Source of the DNA: Helichrysum umbraculigerum
Taxonomy: Eukaryota; Streptophyta; Magnoliopsida; Asterales; Asteraceae
Assembly (NCBI GenBank): GCA_949592205.1
Contig: CATIUR010000001.1
Location: 70,413,559-70,477,558 of the forward strand
Direction of reading: 5' to 3'
Length of the DNA: 64,000 bases
Position numbers and translations under genes: made by a program. Every line of letters begins with the position of its first letter. Positions within the stretch are counted from its first letter, which is position 1. Positions 22,507-33,309 of the stretch are shown here, piece by piece. The notes under the pieces are model-generated. The model saw only the letters and a list, made by a program, of their open reading frames with translations. It was not told the DNA's origin and did no database searches.

Positions 22507-24646
22507 GTAGAGGTACAATTTCCCACACATTCATCTTGTTTATTTGCTGTAGTTCCTCCTGCATAGCCTCGACCCAAGATGGATCCTTTAAGGCTTGATC
22601 AACCTTTTTAGGTTCAATTTGAGACAAATGACATGAATCAATATGAGCTATAAGTCCCAAAAGCTGCTGAGCTGAAGTCTGCTTTGCTTGCTGTCGTGTT
22701 TGAACAGATGCATGAGGATCACCAATGATATTATCAATGGGGTGATCCTTATGTATACGAGTTTCTGGTATGGCACCTGGCACAAGATTCACACCTAGAT
22801 TGTTCAAATCTCCCTCAGTTTCGGGAGTAGCAGCAGACTCAGGAATGGCTATCTCTTCTTCTTGTTCTTCATCTTCAGTAGAAAATAAGTGAGAGTAGGC
22901 CATTGTTTCCTCCATTTCATCTTCTTCTTGTGGTTCCTCTAAAGGAGGCATATTCGGATCATATGGAAGCTCCTTTGTGTAGGTATAAACTGTTTTAGAA
23001 GGAGCAGCCGAAGATGATGGAGTAGGAGATGGTGTTGATGGTGGTGATTTGGTAGTTGTTTGTGGTTGTGTGGGTGTAGGTGTAGGTTGTGGAGGTGTAG
23101 GATTAGTTGGTGGAGGTGCGGGTGTTGCATTGGGAGATGGGTCGGATGGTTTATTAGAAACAGGTGTATCTTGAGAAAGATCAAGCTCATGAAGTATAGA
23201 AACCAATTCTTCCGTATCATCTTCTTCCGGAATATTGAAAGAGTTGAAGAGGTTTCCATAATTGAAAAACCAATCCGGACCCGTTCCTTGAGGAGGTTCC
23301 GTATACCTTAAACATTTCACTTCAAAATGCTCCTCAATCTGATTCGATGATTTGTTAAAGACTCTTTTGTTCGGAGAGTTGACTGAGTATCCAAGAAAAA
23401 TCCCTTCAACAGCCTTATCACCAAACTTAGAGACCTTATCTTTTGTTATCATGATCAGGCATGGACACCCAAATGGTTCTAGAAACTGTAGATTTGGCTT
23501 ACGGTTATTAAAAAGTTCATAACATGTTTTGTTCCTTTTCTTAACCGTGAGTACTCTGTTGAGAACATAACAGGCAGTATTAACTGCCTCAGCCCAGAAG
23601 ATAATTGGTAACTTGGAGTCAGCTAACATAGTTCGAGCTGTCTCGATGATTGTCCTGTTCTTTCTTTCTGCAACTCCATTCTGTTGTGGAGTCCTCGGAG
23701 CACTAAATTGATGCTCAATACCTCTTGTAGCACAAAACAATTCGAGAGTTGAGTTCTTGAATTCAGTTCCATTGTCGCTTCTTATCCTTTTCACCTTCAA
23801 GTTGCACAGATTTGCCAACTTGTCCAACAAATACACCAGAATCTCAGGAGTTTCCCCTTTTGTGGTCAAAAAATAAACCCACGAAAACCTTGAGTAGTCA
23901 TCAGTAACTACCAAGCAGTATGACCGACCACCAATGCTCTTTGTAGAAACTGGACCGAAAAGATCCATATGTAGTAGTTCCAATGGAGCATTTATGGAAT
24001 TCACCTGCTTAGACTTATGGGACTTCTTACGTAGCTTTCCTTTTTGGCAGGAGATACAGTCATCCGTTAAAGCAAATGACTGTTTCGGAACTCCTAGTAC
24101 TAGGTCATTTTTGGTCAAGAAATTCATTTTTCGGAAATGAATATGTCCCATCCGTCTGTGCCAAAGCAGTGATTCCTTTTCAGAAGCCTTAGACAAGAGA
24201 CACGTATACTCGTTCGATGTCTCAATAGTTCTCATATTCAAAATGTATGTGTCATCCTTTCTTGGTGCTCTCAGTAACACCCATTCTTCCGGAATGACGT
24301 ACCCAGGCTTCAGTATCACACACTCAGTCTTTGTGAACGCAGTTGTATAATCCTTATCACAGACCTGTGAAACACTTAGCAAGTTGTGCGTAAGCTGTTC
24401 CACGTAGTTCACATTTTCAAAACTAACATTGCCGTTAGTTAACGTTCATCTTCCAGAAATAGTTCCCCCAGAATCTCCAGCAAAGGCAACATAACCTCCT
24501 GCATGTGGTTTAATATCCACAAGTAAAGATACATCGCCTGTCATATGTCGCGAGCAGCCGCTATCCAAATACCATTCACTATTTTTAACGCATTCTGACT
24601 GCTGCAACACACAAATGAAGGAGATTAGTGAGAAACGGTGACCCAA
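22502..24646 (-). pseudogene. pol: Sirevirus copy 1 protease and integrase, broken
   Basis: Upstream half of the pol cut by Tekay. The protease motif DSGCSRHMTG is followed by a nonsense codon (TGA at 24446-24448, where copy 2 has GGA). The frame then reopens through the pre-integrase zinc region (LLWHRRMGHIHFRKM, CISCQKGK) and the integrase core (HMDLFGPVSTKS, RSDNGTEFKNS, NGVAERKNR, the D-D-E residues). A Pro/Thr-rich linker follows, up to NVWEIVPL, where Tekay interrupts. Gag and pol are in different frames here but in the same frame in copy 2, because of one base in the short tract between them. Confidence 0.88.
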
Positions 24647-26629
24647 GCCTTTACAGACTTAGGTCGACCGTGGTCATCAACAATAATCACGTCAGATAGG
24701 ATTTTATCTTTAAACAAATTAGAATTTTTATCTGATGTGTTATTGTTGACAACTGAAGAGTCAACATCAGACTCTTTACGTTTCCAAACTTTTGAAGATT
24801 CGGAAATGGTAATAGAAGTAATGTTGGGCTTTTGAATTGGCAAAGGTTTTTGCTCAACATTACTTGGTTTCGAAACAGGCTTGGGAGAGTTTGAGTGACG
24901 CCTAGGTGGAGATTTAGAAAAAGAATTTCTATAAACAGATGTCCTAGGCATCTCTCTCCCATATCGCTGATTTGACAGCTTTGGACATTCACGGATTAAA
25001 TGTCCTTGTTTCTTGCAGTAGAAACAAGAACGAGTCTCAACAAACGGTTGAGGCTGAGAAATTACCACAGGAGGTGGAGAAACATTTCTAGAACATGAAC
25101 ATTGAGTACACGTCTTAGAAAATGTTTGTTTTGGTTGAGAGGTTGATGTAGATGGTTTATCATACGAAACATTTTCATTTACTGATTTTCTTTGCAAAAT
25201 CTTTACAGGTGACTGTAAAGTTTGTTGTTTCGAGTTTAAAACCTTAGCTTTTCCCTTATTTGGTTGAACCTTAATTTCAGGTTCAACTTTTGAAATCACT
25301 TTTTCAGGTTTAAATGCAACCTTCTTAACCTCCGGATACTCCTGATCCGTAATGTCCTCAATCTCAACAATCTCCTCAAAACTGACAGGAGAATCATTCT
25401 TTACTTTAACACTCTCCTTAACACTAACAGGAGATTCATTCTTTACCTCAACATTCTCCGTAACACTAACAGGAGATTCATGCACAGACTTAACAAACTT
25501 TGGCAAGGGGTACTCTGGCCGCTTGGTTTTCTCCTTTGCCGGTTTGTTATGTTTGGTCTCTTTAGCATCTATAGCTTTTAAACCATAAAGCTTGGACCAG
25601 TCAACTGGAATCTCTTCAAAGCCTTCCTTAACAGGCAGGGGACAGTGAGTAGTAGGAGGAGGAACTGAGTTGTATCCCAATCCCTCATTCTTCTTCCCTT
25701 TAGTACCGTGCTTGCTAAGAATTTCATTAAAGACAACCGTTGAGGAATTTGAACCTAAGATTTTACTCTTATAATTTTCATACTCAGCTTTTAAATCTGT
25801 AAGTTCTTTATTTAAAAGTTCAATTTCAATCAGATAACTTTTAATCGCATCTTCTTGACTAAAGACTTTTGACTTATATTTTTGAGTATCTAACCGATGA
25901 GCCTCAAGATGTTTTTCATAAAGTTTCTCATTAGCTTTTAAAAAATTATTTGAGTCGGTTAGTTTTTCATTCTTTTTCCTCAACTCAGCGGTCTCTGTCT
26001 GATATGCTTTTAGAGATTCAGTTAACTTAATACATGAAATACAATTTAACGGTTCATCATGTACCTCATTCACAATGTGAGCCATCAGACACTGTTGGTA
26101 ATGCTGGGAGACAGGCGTCCAATCTTGACTTGTAGGCTCAAAAGCAATCAGGGCATTATCAGCAATCCCTTTCTTAGTAACTTCCGTTTCTTTGGCCTTT
26201 GGAGGAGTAGATGGTGTTGTGAATCCCGAAGCTGGCATTTTGGGTTTCTCGCACTCCCTGGCGAAGTGACCCAAATTTTGACAATTATAACAACGGACTT
26301 TACTCTTGTCAAATCCAAAGCCAGTCTTTCCATCACCCTCTAAGCTTTTACGCCCTGTCCTCTGCAAGAACTTTTGAATTCTGCGGGTGATCATTGCCAC
26401 ATTCCAAGTTAAATCCATTTGCTCCAGATCGTCTTCATCAAGCTGAGCATAGTCCTCCTTAGTCAACTCCAAAGTTAGATTCGGTTGAGTAACCAAATCC
26501 TTGTAAGAGCTTAAGAAAGCTGTGTAGATGGCAGCTTGCTCCTGAATAGCTGGTGAGACTTGAACCTGTTGTTGATTTGAAGAAGGTCCAGTCATGAAAA
26601 CAGAATGAACCCCATCAGAAGAAGAAGAA
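24625..26629 (-). pseudogene. gag: Sirevirus copy 1 Gag, N-terminally truncated
   Basis: Encodes the last ~665 residues of a 924-residue Gag, open from the deletion junction and containing the internal ATG at 26595. It retains both knuckles (CYNCQNLGHFAREC, CFYCKKQGHLIREC), the coiled coil between them and a Lys/Pro-rich tail. The first ~270 codons, the leader and the primer site are missing: the 5' LTR is joined straight to the SSSSDG codons with GAC shared at the junction. A short acidic repeat (SPVSV-ENVEVKN) has three copies here and two in copy 2. Confidence 0.9.
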
Positions 26630-27034
26630 GTCCCTTACTTTGGATCTAGAACGAACCGAGTCACTCTAATTGCTAGCGGAAATAACAATTAGATCACGAA
26701 TAACCACACGAACAATCAATACGCAATCAATATCAAACGAACGTAATATTATTGCTTATAGTCGATCAGATTACAGAGAATTTCGACAAATTTTGTTTTG
26801 GGTTTCGTCAACCCTAAAACAGAAAACACAAAACGTTTTTATACAAAATCTAGCACCTGCGACGTAGCACGCTACGTCGCAGGCCCAAGCCCATGCGACG
26901 TCTGCTACGTCGCAGGCCCAAAACCTGACGTCGCACCTACGACGTTGTGCGCTACGTCGCAGGAGTCAGAAACACTATTTCTAATTACAAACTACGAGCT
27001 AGACCAACTGACAGACACTAAACATGTACTAACA
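26630..27034 (-). repeat. Sirevirus copy 1 5' LTR, six bases short
   Basis: About 405 bp. The terminal TGTTTG (plus orientation) was lost in the deletion that removed the leader. The motif cluster (26862-26965) and TATA box (26836-26843, minus strand) are retained. Confidence 0.9.
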
Positions 27035-27676
27035 AGTTCAACGATCATCAGACACATAATAATAAGCGGCGTACCACTAGTCAAGGACCAGCAGTAAGTT
27101 ACAAACCACAGCATAAGTTGGATAGATAAACATTGGAGACGCAATTCATAGATTCAAATATATACTAACAGCATACGGACAGAATAACGGCGTCTTTACA
27201 ATTGGAATCATTATCACAACGGATTGTGCCCACGACTTTCATAGCTTCCACGTTCCGTACTACACCCATTCGTGATGGTTCCGGCGCTATACAGATGAAA
27301 GCCGTATAACGTTACCTCCGTTGTTTCATGATATCCAATTGCATTTTAAAGTATAACTACCCTAGCATAATGATTATCATAGCAAACACAGATTTGTTTA
27401 GCTAAGCATGGCAATAATTCTAGCAAGCAATTCTAAATAATTATGACAACAGCACAACATATTTAAAACAACAAGATAGAGATTATAATAAAACCTGACA
27501 AAGCGTAATTACAAATCTTGCGCAATCCTCGGAGCACCTCCGTAAAGCTAAGCTAGAAGCTAATCTACTAGCTTAATTAAACTAACCTAAACTAATTATT
27601 TCTAGAGAGAGAGTAGAGAGAGAAAGTGAAGAAATGGTGAATGTTGAATTGCTTGAAATAAGGAGGTGATGGCTAG

Positions 27677-27684
27677 TATTTATA
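27677..27684 (-). promoter_or_regulatory. TATA box of Athila-A LTR
   Basis: TATAAATA on the minus strand in the context CCTATAAATACTAG. It lies immediately downstream of the CCGTAT array. The same CCTATAAATA context marks the Athila-B LTRs. Confidence 0.6.
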
Positions 27685-27691
27685 GGCATGG

Positions 27692-27978
27692 CTCAACCGT
27701 ATTCCTCAACCGTATTCTAGCCTTCAAAATCTCAGCCGTATTCCTCAGCCGTATCAAGATTGCACCTTGGATGACCAAAACATACGATACGGTTGAATTT
27801 GGCCGTATACGGGAGAGATTGGCCGTATCGGGGGAGGGACAAGGCTGGATACGGGGGAGATTGCCCGTATACGGCGGGCTCTAGGCCGTATATGCCCAAA
27901 ATAGGCCGTATACGGTCAGGTCCAAGCCGTATACGGCTGGGCTTGGCCGTATCCGGCTTGTCTCTCCCGTATCGTGAT
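27692..27978 (-). repeat. CCGTAT motif array upstream of Athila-A TATA box
   Basis: More than a dozen CCGTAT or ATACGG hexamers in under 300 bp, several joined as the palindrome CCGTATACGG, separated by 5-25 bases of unrelated sequence. It ends about 10 bp upstream of the TATA box in element orientation. A candidate regulatory array rather than a simple satellite. Confidence 0.85.
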
Positions 27979-28735
27979 CCGTCGGTTGCTTGTAATCTTC
28001 GTTCGGGCGTAACTTTTGACTCGGGTGTCCGTTTTCAGCGTTCTTTATATCCACGCGATCGTAATCTCCTGACGAAGAAAATGACATAGGTTAGAGGTCA
28101 TAATTTTTAGTAGAGCTTAAAAAGTGCTTGAAAACGTGAACCGGAATGCTTATGATCGTATTCGTTATATTTATCGTGTTTTTCGACCATTTTAGATGAT
28201 TTTTGAAATGTTGTCTATATTTTAGCCCCCATGATGTGTTTTGATAATAAAGTGTTGGTTTTGGATATATTCATCATGTTTTGGGCTAAAAAGGTGAGAA
28301 AGTGACACATAAAAACTTGACTTTTTACGTGTCATCAATCCATTTGTAATATAAACCATCCGCAATCTCATAACATACCACATAGTCACATATTTAATAC
28401 TTTCTAAACGACTATCATAGCAGACAATTGAGTTATTTAGCTAATCATGGTAGTTCTAGCATGCATATTTAAATTTATTAAAGAAAGAAAAAGCATATTA
28501 AATATGAAAGATAGATTAACACCTGGAAAGAAGTACAATAACTCGAAGCTAAAATATGCGTCCTGGAGCACCTCCGTACAAATCTTCCTTGACTAGTTAA
28601 TTAGCTTAGCTAGTCTAATTAACTAGGAAGAATTACCACTAATATTACAAGAAATAAAAGATAAAGAAATGTGTTTTCCAAAGTGTGGAATGTGTATATG
28701 TGTAGGTGCCCTTTTCAAATGAAACCCATGGCTCC

Positions 28736-28743
28736 TATTTATA
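28736..28743 (-). promoter_or_regulatory. TATA box of Athila-B-type LTR
   Basis: TATAAATA in the context CCTATAAATAGGAG on the minus strand. The equivalent in the right LTR is 61642-61649. Confidence 0.55.
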
Positions 28744-28982
28744 GGAGATTTTTGGTGCATGTTAGCAAGTGGAAGCTCACAATAGCAAAAGGTGGAAAAG
28801 GTGGTGGCACCGGGTACGAAAAAGGTGGAAAAGGTGGTGCACCGGGTACGGAAAAACGCGTAAAGGTCTAGCACCAGGTACGCGAAAGGACCAAAAAGCG
28901 GGAACCGTGCAGGTGACAGCCAGCCGGCAGAAGCTAGGTGGCAGCCAGCAGTGGTGGGGTGGCTGGCCGACGACGGCTGGCA

Positions 28983-29007
28983 CCCCCCCCCCCCCCCCCC
29001 CCCCCCC
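28983..29007 (+). repeat. Poly-C run (25 C)
   Basis: Homopolymer in the Athila-B-type LTR. The matching position in the other LTR (near 61857) has only four C before an A. The short ORFs crossing it are artefacts. Confidence 0.95.
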
Positions 29008-29552
29008 GCACCGGTTCGATGCCTGTTGCCTCGTTTCTCGTTTCGTGCGTGTTTTCTTCGTTATGCGTCCGTTTGCGTCGATTCTTTTTTTTTTGGATTC
29101 GTTTTTCAAAAACGAAGATTTTGATGAAAAGATATCCCAAAAATATGTCTCTGAACTTTAGATGTGTCATACGAATTGTTTGAATCTTCCGGCGTGCGTA
29201 GAATCTTCAATCTTCATCCGTTTTTGCCGATTCTTCTTCTGTTGGATGCGTAATTTGAAAACGAACATCTTGGGTAAGATGGATGTTGGTGATGGGCACT
29301 TTTTCCTTGAAATCTTGTTTTGATGTCTTGAATCTTCAAACGTGCGTGGAATCTTCGTTTTTCGGCCGTTTTGCTTGATTTTGCTCGTGCAACCTTGTTT
29401 TGATCTTCTTAGCATATTATCAATGATTTGTGCATTGTTTGAGTCCAAATGCCAAGTATTTCTCCAGAATGAGAGAGATATCGGTGGTAAAAACGTGACT
29501 TTTTACGCGATATCAAGGCCCAGTAAATGCAACCTATTTCGCTATAACCTTA

Positions 29553-29566
29553 GGTTCTGATACCGA
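29553..29566 (-). other. TR-GAG-1 primer binding site
   Basis: On the minus strand TCGGTATCAGAACC, two bases from the LTR, resembles the tRNA-iMet complement TGGTATCAGAGCC with two changes. Confidence 0.7.
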
Positions 29567-30099
29567 TCTGTCACACCCCCAATTTCATGATTTGCGGAAG
29601 CGATGACTTTGGGTGCGACTAATCAAATATTAAAACACCAAAGTACAAGCAAACGACTCTATATGAGACGTTTATAATTATATTTCAAAAGTAGTACAAA
29701 GTTAATTTAATTCATAAGTTTGCAACATAATAGTGAGTTCGCAAATGATTTCCGAAGATTTTAATACATAACGTTTAACAAAATATAATGCAAGAAAATA
29801 TTCATATGTTTGTAGATGCATGCGACTCCTAAGTAGATAACTTATCCTGAGGGCCATCCTACTGTTGCTGATCTCCTGAGAATACAACACTAAAAGGTCA
29901 GCTATAAAGCTGGTGAATCTCACAGGTTTAATATAAAACATGATGTGATCAACATGATTATCCGACGATTTATAACCGAACAATGATTAAACCAAATCAA
30001 GGTTTCCGAATTAAATATACCGACACTGATATTACACTAAGCTATGGTTCAAGGCCTAACCCGATTTTCTGCCTCCCGAACGGTGTCAACACCATAGTC

Positions 30100-30260
30100 A
30101 CAGGGATCGCCAATCCTCCAGCGAATTTCGATCTGGATCGGGCGTACCAGATCGCGGTACGGTTGCGATCCGGATCGATGGGGATCGCGATCTGAATCGT
30201 GAAAGTCTTCGTTCCCAATCGGTCTTCAATACCGTTCCGTTTGTCACCGGATCGCGATCC
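30100..30260 (+). repeat. hAT left subterminal GATCG motif cluster
   Basis: At least ten GATCG or CGATC cores, some as the palindrome GATCGCGATC, within 160 bp. The right end (45560-45610) has a smaller matching cluster. In hAT elements such subterminal repeats are transposase binding sites. Confidence 0.75.
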
Positions 30261-30496
30261 AAAATTAACCAAATCGGCGAATTAAATGGCTGAAAAACGT
30301 GTTCCAATATTATGTAGAACGTGGGAATTTGAAGGGTTCATGGTCAATAATCTTTTGATGTGTCGTGTGTAAATGGGAAGTTTGAAAGGCTCATGTGTCT
30401 GTATATAACAATCCCATTCTACAGTAACAATTCAATATTCATCTTAAATCCAGATTCATTCACTATAACAATCCCATTATACCAAGTATCTTCACA

Positions 30497-32301
30497 ATGA
30501 CATTTGGTAAGAAAAGAACTGTTGATCAACGTGAGAAAAGTATGCCTCAAGAATTCTATGATCTTGTTGAAGAGGTAGAAATGGCAAATGCCGCAGATGT
30601 AACCCAAGATGAAACCGAAACACAATCTCAACCAGAAACAGAACCCCATAAACAATCATCATCACACAAACACGACGATAAACCTTTGTATGAAGAAGTC
30701 ACTGTTGTTGGCGCGGGGAATAGTAAAAATTCCGGTGGTGCAAAAGTATGGGTATGTAATCATTGCAAGGTACAATATACAAGCTCTTATTCAAGAATAC
30801 ACATTCACTTTTTTGGACTACCAACAGTAGGAGGGAAACAGAAGGCTGATATATAAAGGTGTCCTGCCATACTTGCTGATCGGGAAAAGTACCTTAGGTT
30901 GTTGAAGAAGGTACAAGACGCTGAAAAAAAAGGAGTCTCAAAAGCGTTAAAAAATTCAGTGATATCTAAAAAGCATAATCCATGTTCTTCTAAAAAACCA
31001 ATCGAACAATCTTTCGGTTTAATGTAGAGACATTTAGTTGATCTAAAGATCATGCGGGGTCTATGTGCAAATGGGATACCTTTCAATGTTTTGCGTAATC
31101 CACAATTTCATGAGATGGTTAGTGCAATAAACAAGGCTCCTCCCGGCTATAAGGCGCCTTCAAGTGAGAAAGCAAGAACTGTATTGCTAGATGAATGTGC
31201 ACGTGATGTTGAAAAAGATTTGACACCAATCCAAGACACATGGTTTACCCAAGGTGTTTCTATTGTGTCTGATGGCTGGTCCAATGTGAAACGTGAACCA
31301 TTGATCAATGTTCTTGATGTAAACAGCCGTGGTGCGACTTTTATGTATGCCGATGACTTTTCCGGGGTGGAAAAAACAGGGCAAGCTATTTCAAAGTATT
31401 TGTTGGGAGCTATTGAAAAGGTAGGGCCGAGTCATGTACTTCAGATTGTTACGGACAATGCGGCAAATTGCAAAGCAGCAGGAAAAGAGATTGAGAAGGT
31501 ATATAAACACATCTTTTGGTCTCCTTGTTGTGTACACACTTTAAATTTGATTTTCAAAGACTTTGCAAAAGAGTTCAAATGGTTGGAGAATGTGTATAAA
31601 AGAGGAAAAATGGTTGTCAAGTATGTTTTAAATCACTCTCAAGCTTTGGCATTATTTAGGGATAACTCGAAGCTTGAGCTTTTGAAAGTAGCAAAAACTA
31701 GATTTGCGTCTCACTACATTCTGTTAAAAAGGTTAAAGGATTGTAGAGAAGCTCTTGCTACTACAGTTGTTCTTAACTCATGGAGGGAATGGGTTAAACA
31801 AGAAGATGAAAACACAAAAAAATGGAGAAGTTGTTGTTAAAACGTTACAAAGTGAAACATTTTGTGATGATGTTGATCATATTCTTGCTATAACAAAGCC
31901 AATTTTCTTGTTGATTAAATTCTGTGATGGAGAGGGGCCAAAGATGGGAGAAATTTATGAAAGAATGGATAACATGTTAGGGGAAATTGAAGATGTGATG
32001 AAACACAATGTGTATGGTGCATATTACCCCGAAATTGAGAATATTATCTTGGCTAGATGGGAGAAAATGACAATCCCATTACATTGCTTGGGCTTTGCGT
32101 TATCTCCAAGGTTTTATGATACTCGTTATATTGAAGAATTAGCACCTGGTGGAATTTCTAGGAGAGCTCCTAATCTCGACAAAGAAGTTATGATGGGTGT
32201 AATGAGTGCTTTTGAAAGAATTGCAGAAAATCAAGAGGAAGAGAAGCTGTTGAGAGAGCAATTCGCAACATTTAACATGAAAAAAGGTCTCTATTCTTTA
32301 C
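30497..32301 (+). pseudogene. hAT transposase, N-terminal and central part, broken
   Basis: Starts at ATG 30497. A low-complexity N-terminus is followed by a BED-type zinc finger (WVCNHCKVQYTSSYSRIHIHF, residues ~91-111). One frame continues to 31840 with in-frame stops at 30854-30856 (TAA) and 31025-31027 (TAG). It contains the DUF659-like transposase core (SIVSDGWSNVKREPLINV, QIVTDNAANCKAAGKEI, WSPCCVHTLNLIFKDF). A shift at a seven-A tract near 31816-31822 moves the next part to another frame (ending EQFATFNMKKGLYSL), where Sirevirus copy 2 inserted at the TTTAC duplication. With at least three lesions it cannot make active transposase. Confidence 0.88.
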
Positions 32302-32710
32302 TGTTAGTACATGTTTAGTGTCTGTCAGTTGGTCTAGCTCGTAGTTTGTAATTAGAAATAGTATTTCTGACTCCTGCGACGTAGCGCACAACGTCGCAGG
32401 TGCGACGTCAGGTTTTGGGCCTGCGACGTAGCCAACGTCGCATGGGCTTGGGCCTGCGACGTAGCGTGCGACGTCGCAGGTGCCAGATTTTGTATAAAAA
32501 CGTTTTATGTTTTCTGTTTTAGGGTTGACGAAACCCTAAACGCAATTAGTCAAAATCTCTGTAATCTGACCGATTATTACTGAATATAATACGTTTCGTT
32601 TGATATTCATTGCGTATTGTTATTCGTGTGATTGTTTGATTAGTCAATTGTTGTTTCCGCCATCAATTGATTGACTCGGTTCGTGCTAGATCCAAGGTTA
32701 GGGACAAACA
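32302..32710 (+). repeat. Sirevirus copy 2 5' LTR
   Basis: 409 bp, TGTTAGTACATG to GGGACAAACA. GCGACGT/ACGTCGC motifs at 32376-32480 lie directly upstream of the TATA box. Confidence 0.96.
32493..32500 (+). promoter_or_regulatory. TATA box of Sirevirus copy 2 5' LTR
   Basis: TATAAAAA ~190 bp into the LTR, about 12 bp downstream of the last ACGTCGCAGG motif. The 3' LTR has the same at 44599-44606. Confidence 0.65.
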
Positions 32711-32712
32711 AC

Positions 32713-32724
32713 TGGTATCAGAGC
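32713..32724 (+). other. Sirevirus copy 2 primer binding site (tRNA-iMet)
   Basis: TGGTATCAGAGC two bases after the LTR, the standard copia primer site. Confidence 0.92.
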
Positions 32725-33309
32725 AGAAAGTGCTCGTTTTGGCGATTCGGATCGAGTTTGGGATTTAAAAGAACGTGATATTCGTGAGTTTTCGTGTTTA
32801 TTACGTTTGTTTTGTGTTTTTACAGGTTTTCGATCAGTATTATTGGGATTCTTGAAGGTTTCAGTCGTTCGACATTCGTGGTTTTGGTTTTAGGGTTAAA
32901 AATTCGTTTTTAGGGTTTTTGGCCGCTGCTCAGCGCGTTTTTGCGACGTAGCCTGCGACGTCATCTGCGACGTCGCATGCGACGTAGTGTTTTTGAACTT
33001 TAATTAGTTCGTGCGACGTACCGTTGCGACGTACCTCTCTACGTCGCTATTTTGACTTTAATTAGTCTTCTGCGACGCTGCGTTGCGACGTAGCCTGATT
33101 CTGCGACGTCCTCTGCGACGTCATCTGCGACGTACCTCTCAACGTCGCACTTTCTGATTCTTAATTGAATCCTTTGCTTTTTGCGACGTACCCATCTACG
33201 TCGCATATTCTTTTTGCGACGTACCCATCTACGTCGCATATTCTTTGTGCGACGTACCCGTCTACGTCGCTAAGATCAGAAGTTTGATTTTTTCGTTTAA
33301 GTAATTAAA
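32725..33309 (+). other. Sirevirus copy 2 leader with GCGACGT array
   Basis: Non-coding 585-bp leader. From 32943 to 33270 it has about twenty GCGACGT or ACGTCGC motifs, many paired as TGCGACGTA...TACGTCGCA with 5-10 bases between, giving potential hairpins. The right end includes a near-exact tandem of TTTTTGCGACGTACCCATC at 33180-33240. Confidence 0.85.

Larger units (their letters stand above)
5759..27034 (-). mobile_element. Sirevirus copy 1 (Ty1/copia), minus strand, broken and interrupted
   Basis: LTRs at 5759-6168 and 26630-27034, with 5-bp target duplications AGTTC at 5754-5758 and 27035-27039, show a genuine insertion into the Athila-A LTR. In element order: truncated gag, pol with a nonsense codon, Tekay insertion in pol, a 1.63-kb tandem duplication of the pol 3' end plus spacer, then an intact env-like ORF. 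Removing Tekay and the duplication leaves about 11.2 kb, which matches Sirevirus copy 2 (12.5 kb) minus the ~1.4-kb 5' deletion. The primer site is gone, so it cannot replicate on its own. Confidence 0.93.
1..28337 (-). mobile_element. Athila-A, Ty3/gypsy Athila-type element, left part outside window
   Basis: From right to left on the minus strand: LTR (4552-28337, interrupted), tRNA-Asp primer site, gag-protease, then RT, RNase H and integrase running off the left edge. The LTR has TG...CA ends. The five bases after it (ATCCA, 28338-28342) fit the Athila-B LTR sequence seen intact near 61246-61258, so they are the expected target duplication, but its partner lies outside the window. The element carries a minus-strand Sirevirus inside its LTR. 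Assignment to the Athila lineage rests on the primer site, the DLGA-type protease and the integrase end motif YGKACHLP. Confidence 0.85.
4552..28337 (-). repeat. Athila-A 5' LTR, interrupted by a Sirevirus
   Basis: The LTR runs from TGATGGGCGCC (4552) to GTGTCATCA (28337) and is split at 5758/27035 by the minus-strand Sirevirus; without the insert it is about 2.5 kb. It contains a 20-base G run (4904-4923), a TATA box read on the minus strand (27677-27684) and a dense array of CCGTAT motifs upstream of it. No coding ORF of its own was recognised in 4552-5758 or 27035-28337. It is similar over parts of its length to the Athila-B LTR (for example GAGAACACCGGCCATG near 5732 and 61099) but clearly a different subfamily. 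Confidence 0.85.
28338..29515 (-). repeat. Athila-B-type LTR, right part (5' LTR remnant)
   Basis: 1178 bp closely matching the right end of the Athila-B LTR (about 61249-62371) and ending with the same CGCGATATCA. The rest of this LTR lies beyond Athila-A, outside the window. It is followed by AGGCC (29516-29520), which equals the duplication on the left of Athila-B (50655-50659). Minus-strand TATA box at 28736-28743. Differences from Athila-B include a 25-C run and an extra ~30-bp GGTGGAAAAGGTGG unit. Confidence 0.88.

Noticed and set aside
27793..28089. Arg/Gly/Tyr-rich ORFs
   Set aside because: They are translations of the CCGTAT array in the Athila-A LTR.
28769..29170. Several overlapping ORFs rich in Gly or Pro on both strands
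   Set aside because: They cross the poly-C run in an LTR and carry no domain; the same region in the sister LTR gives different short ORFs.
32302..32318. Last residues of the transposase ORF before 32318
   Set aside because: They are encoded by the LTR, so the ORF end is chimeric.
32943..33270. Regularly recurring GCGACGT motifs considered as a CRISPR-like array
   Set aside because: Units are too short, both orientations are mixed, spacing is irregular, and the sequence is plant retrotransposon.
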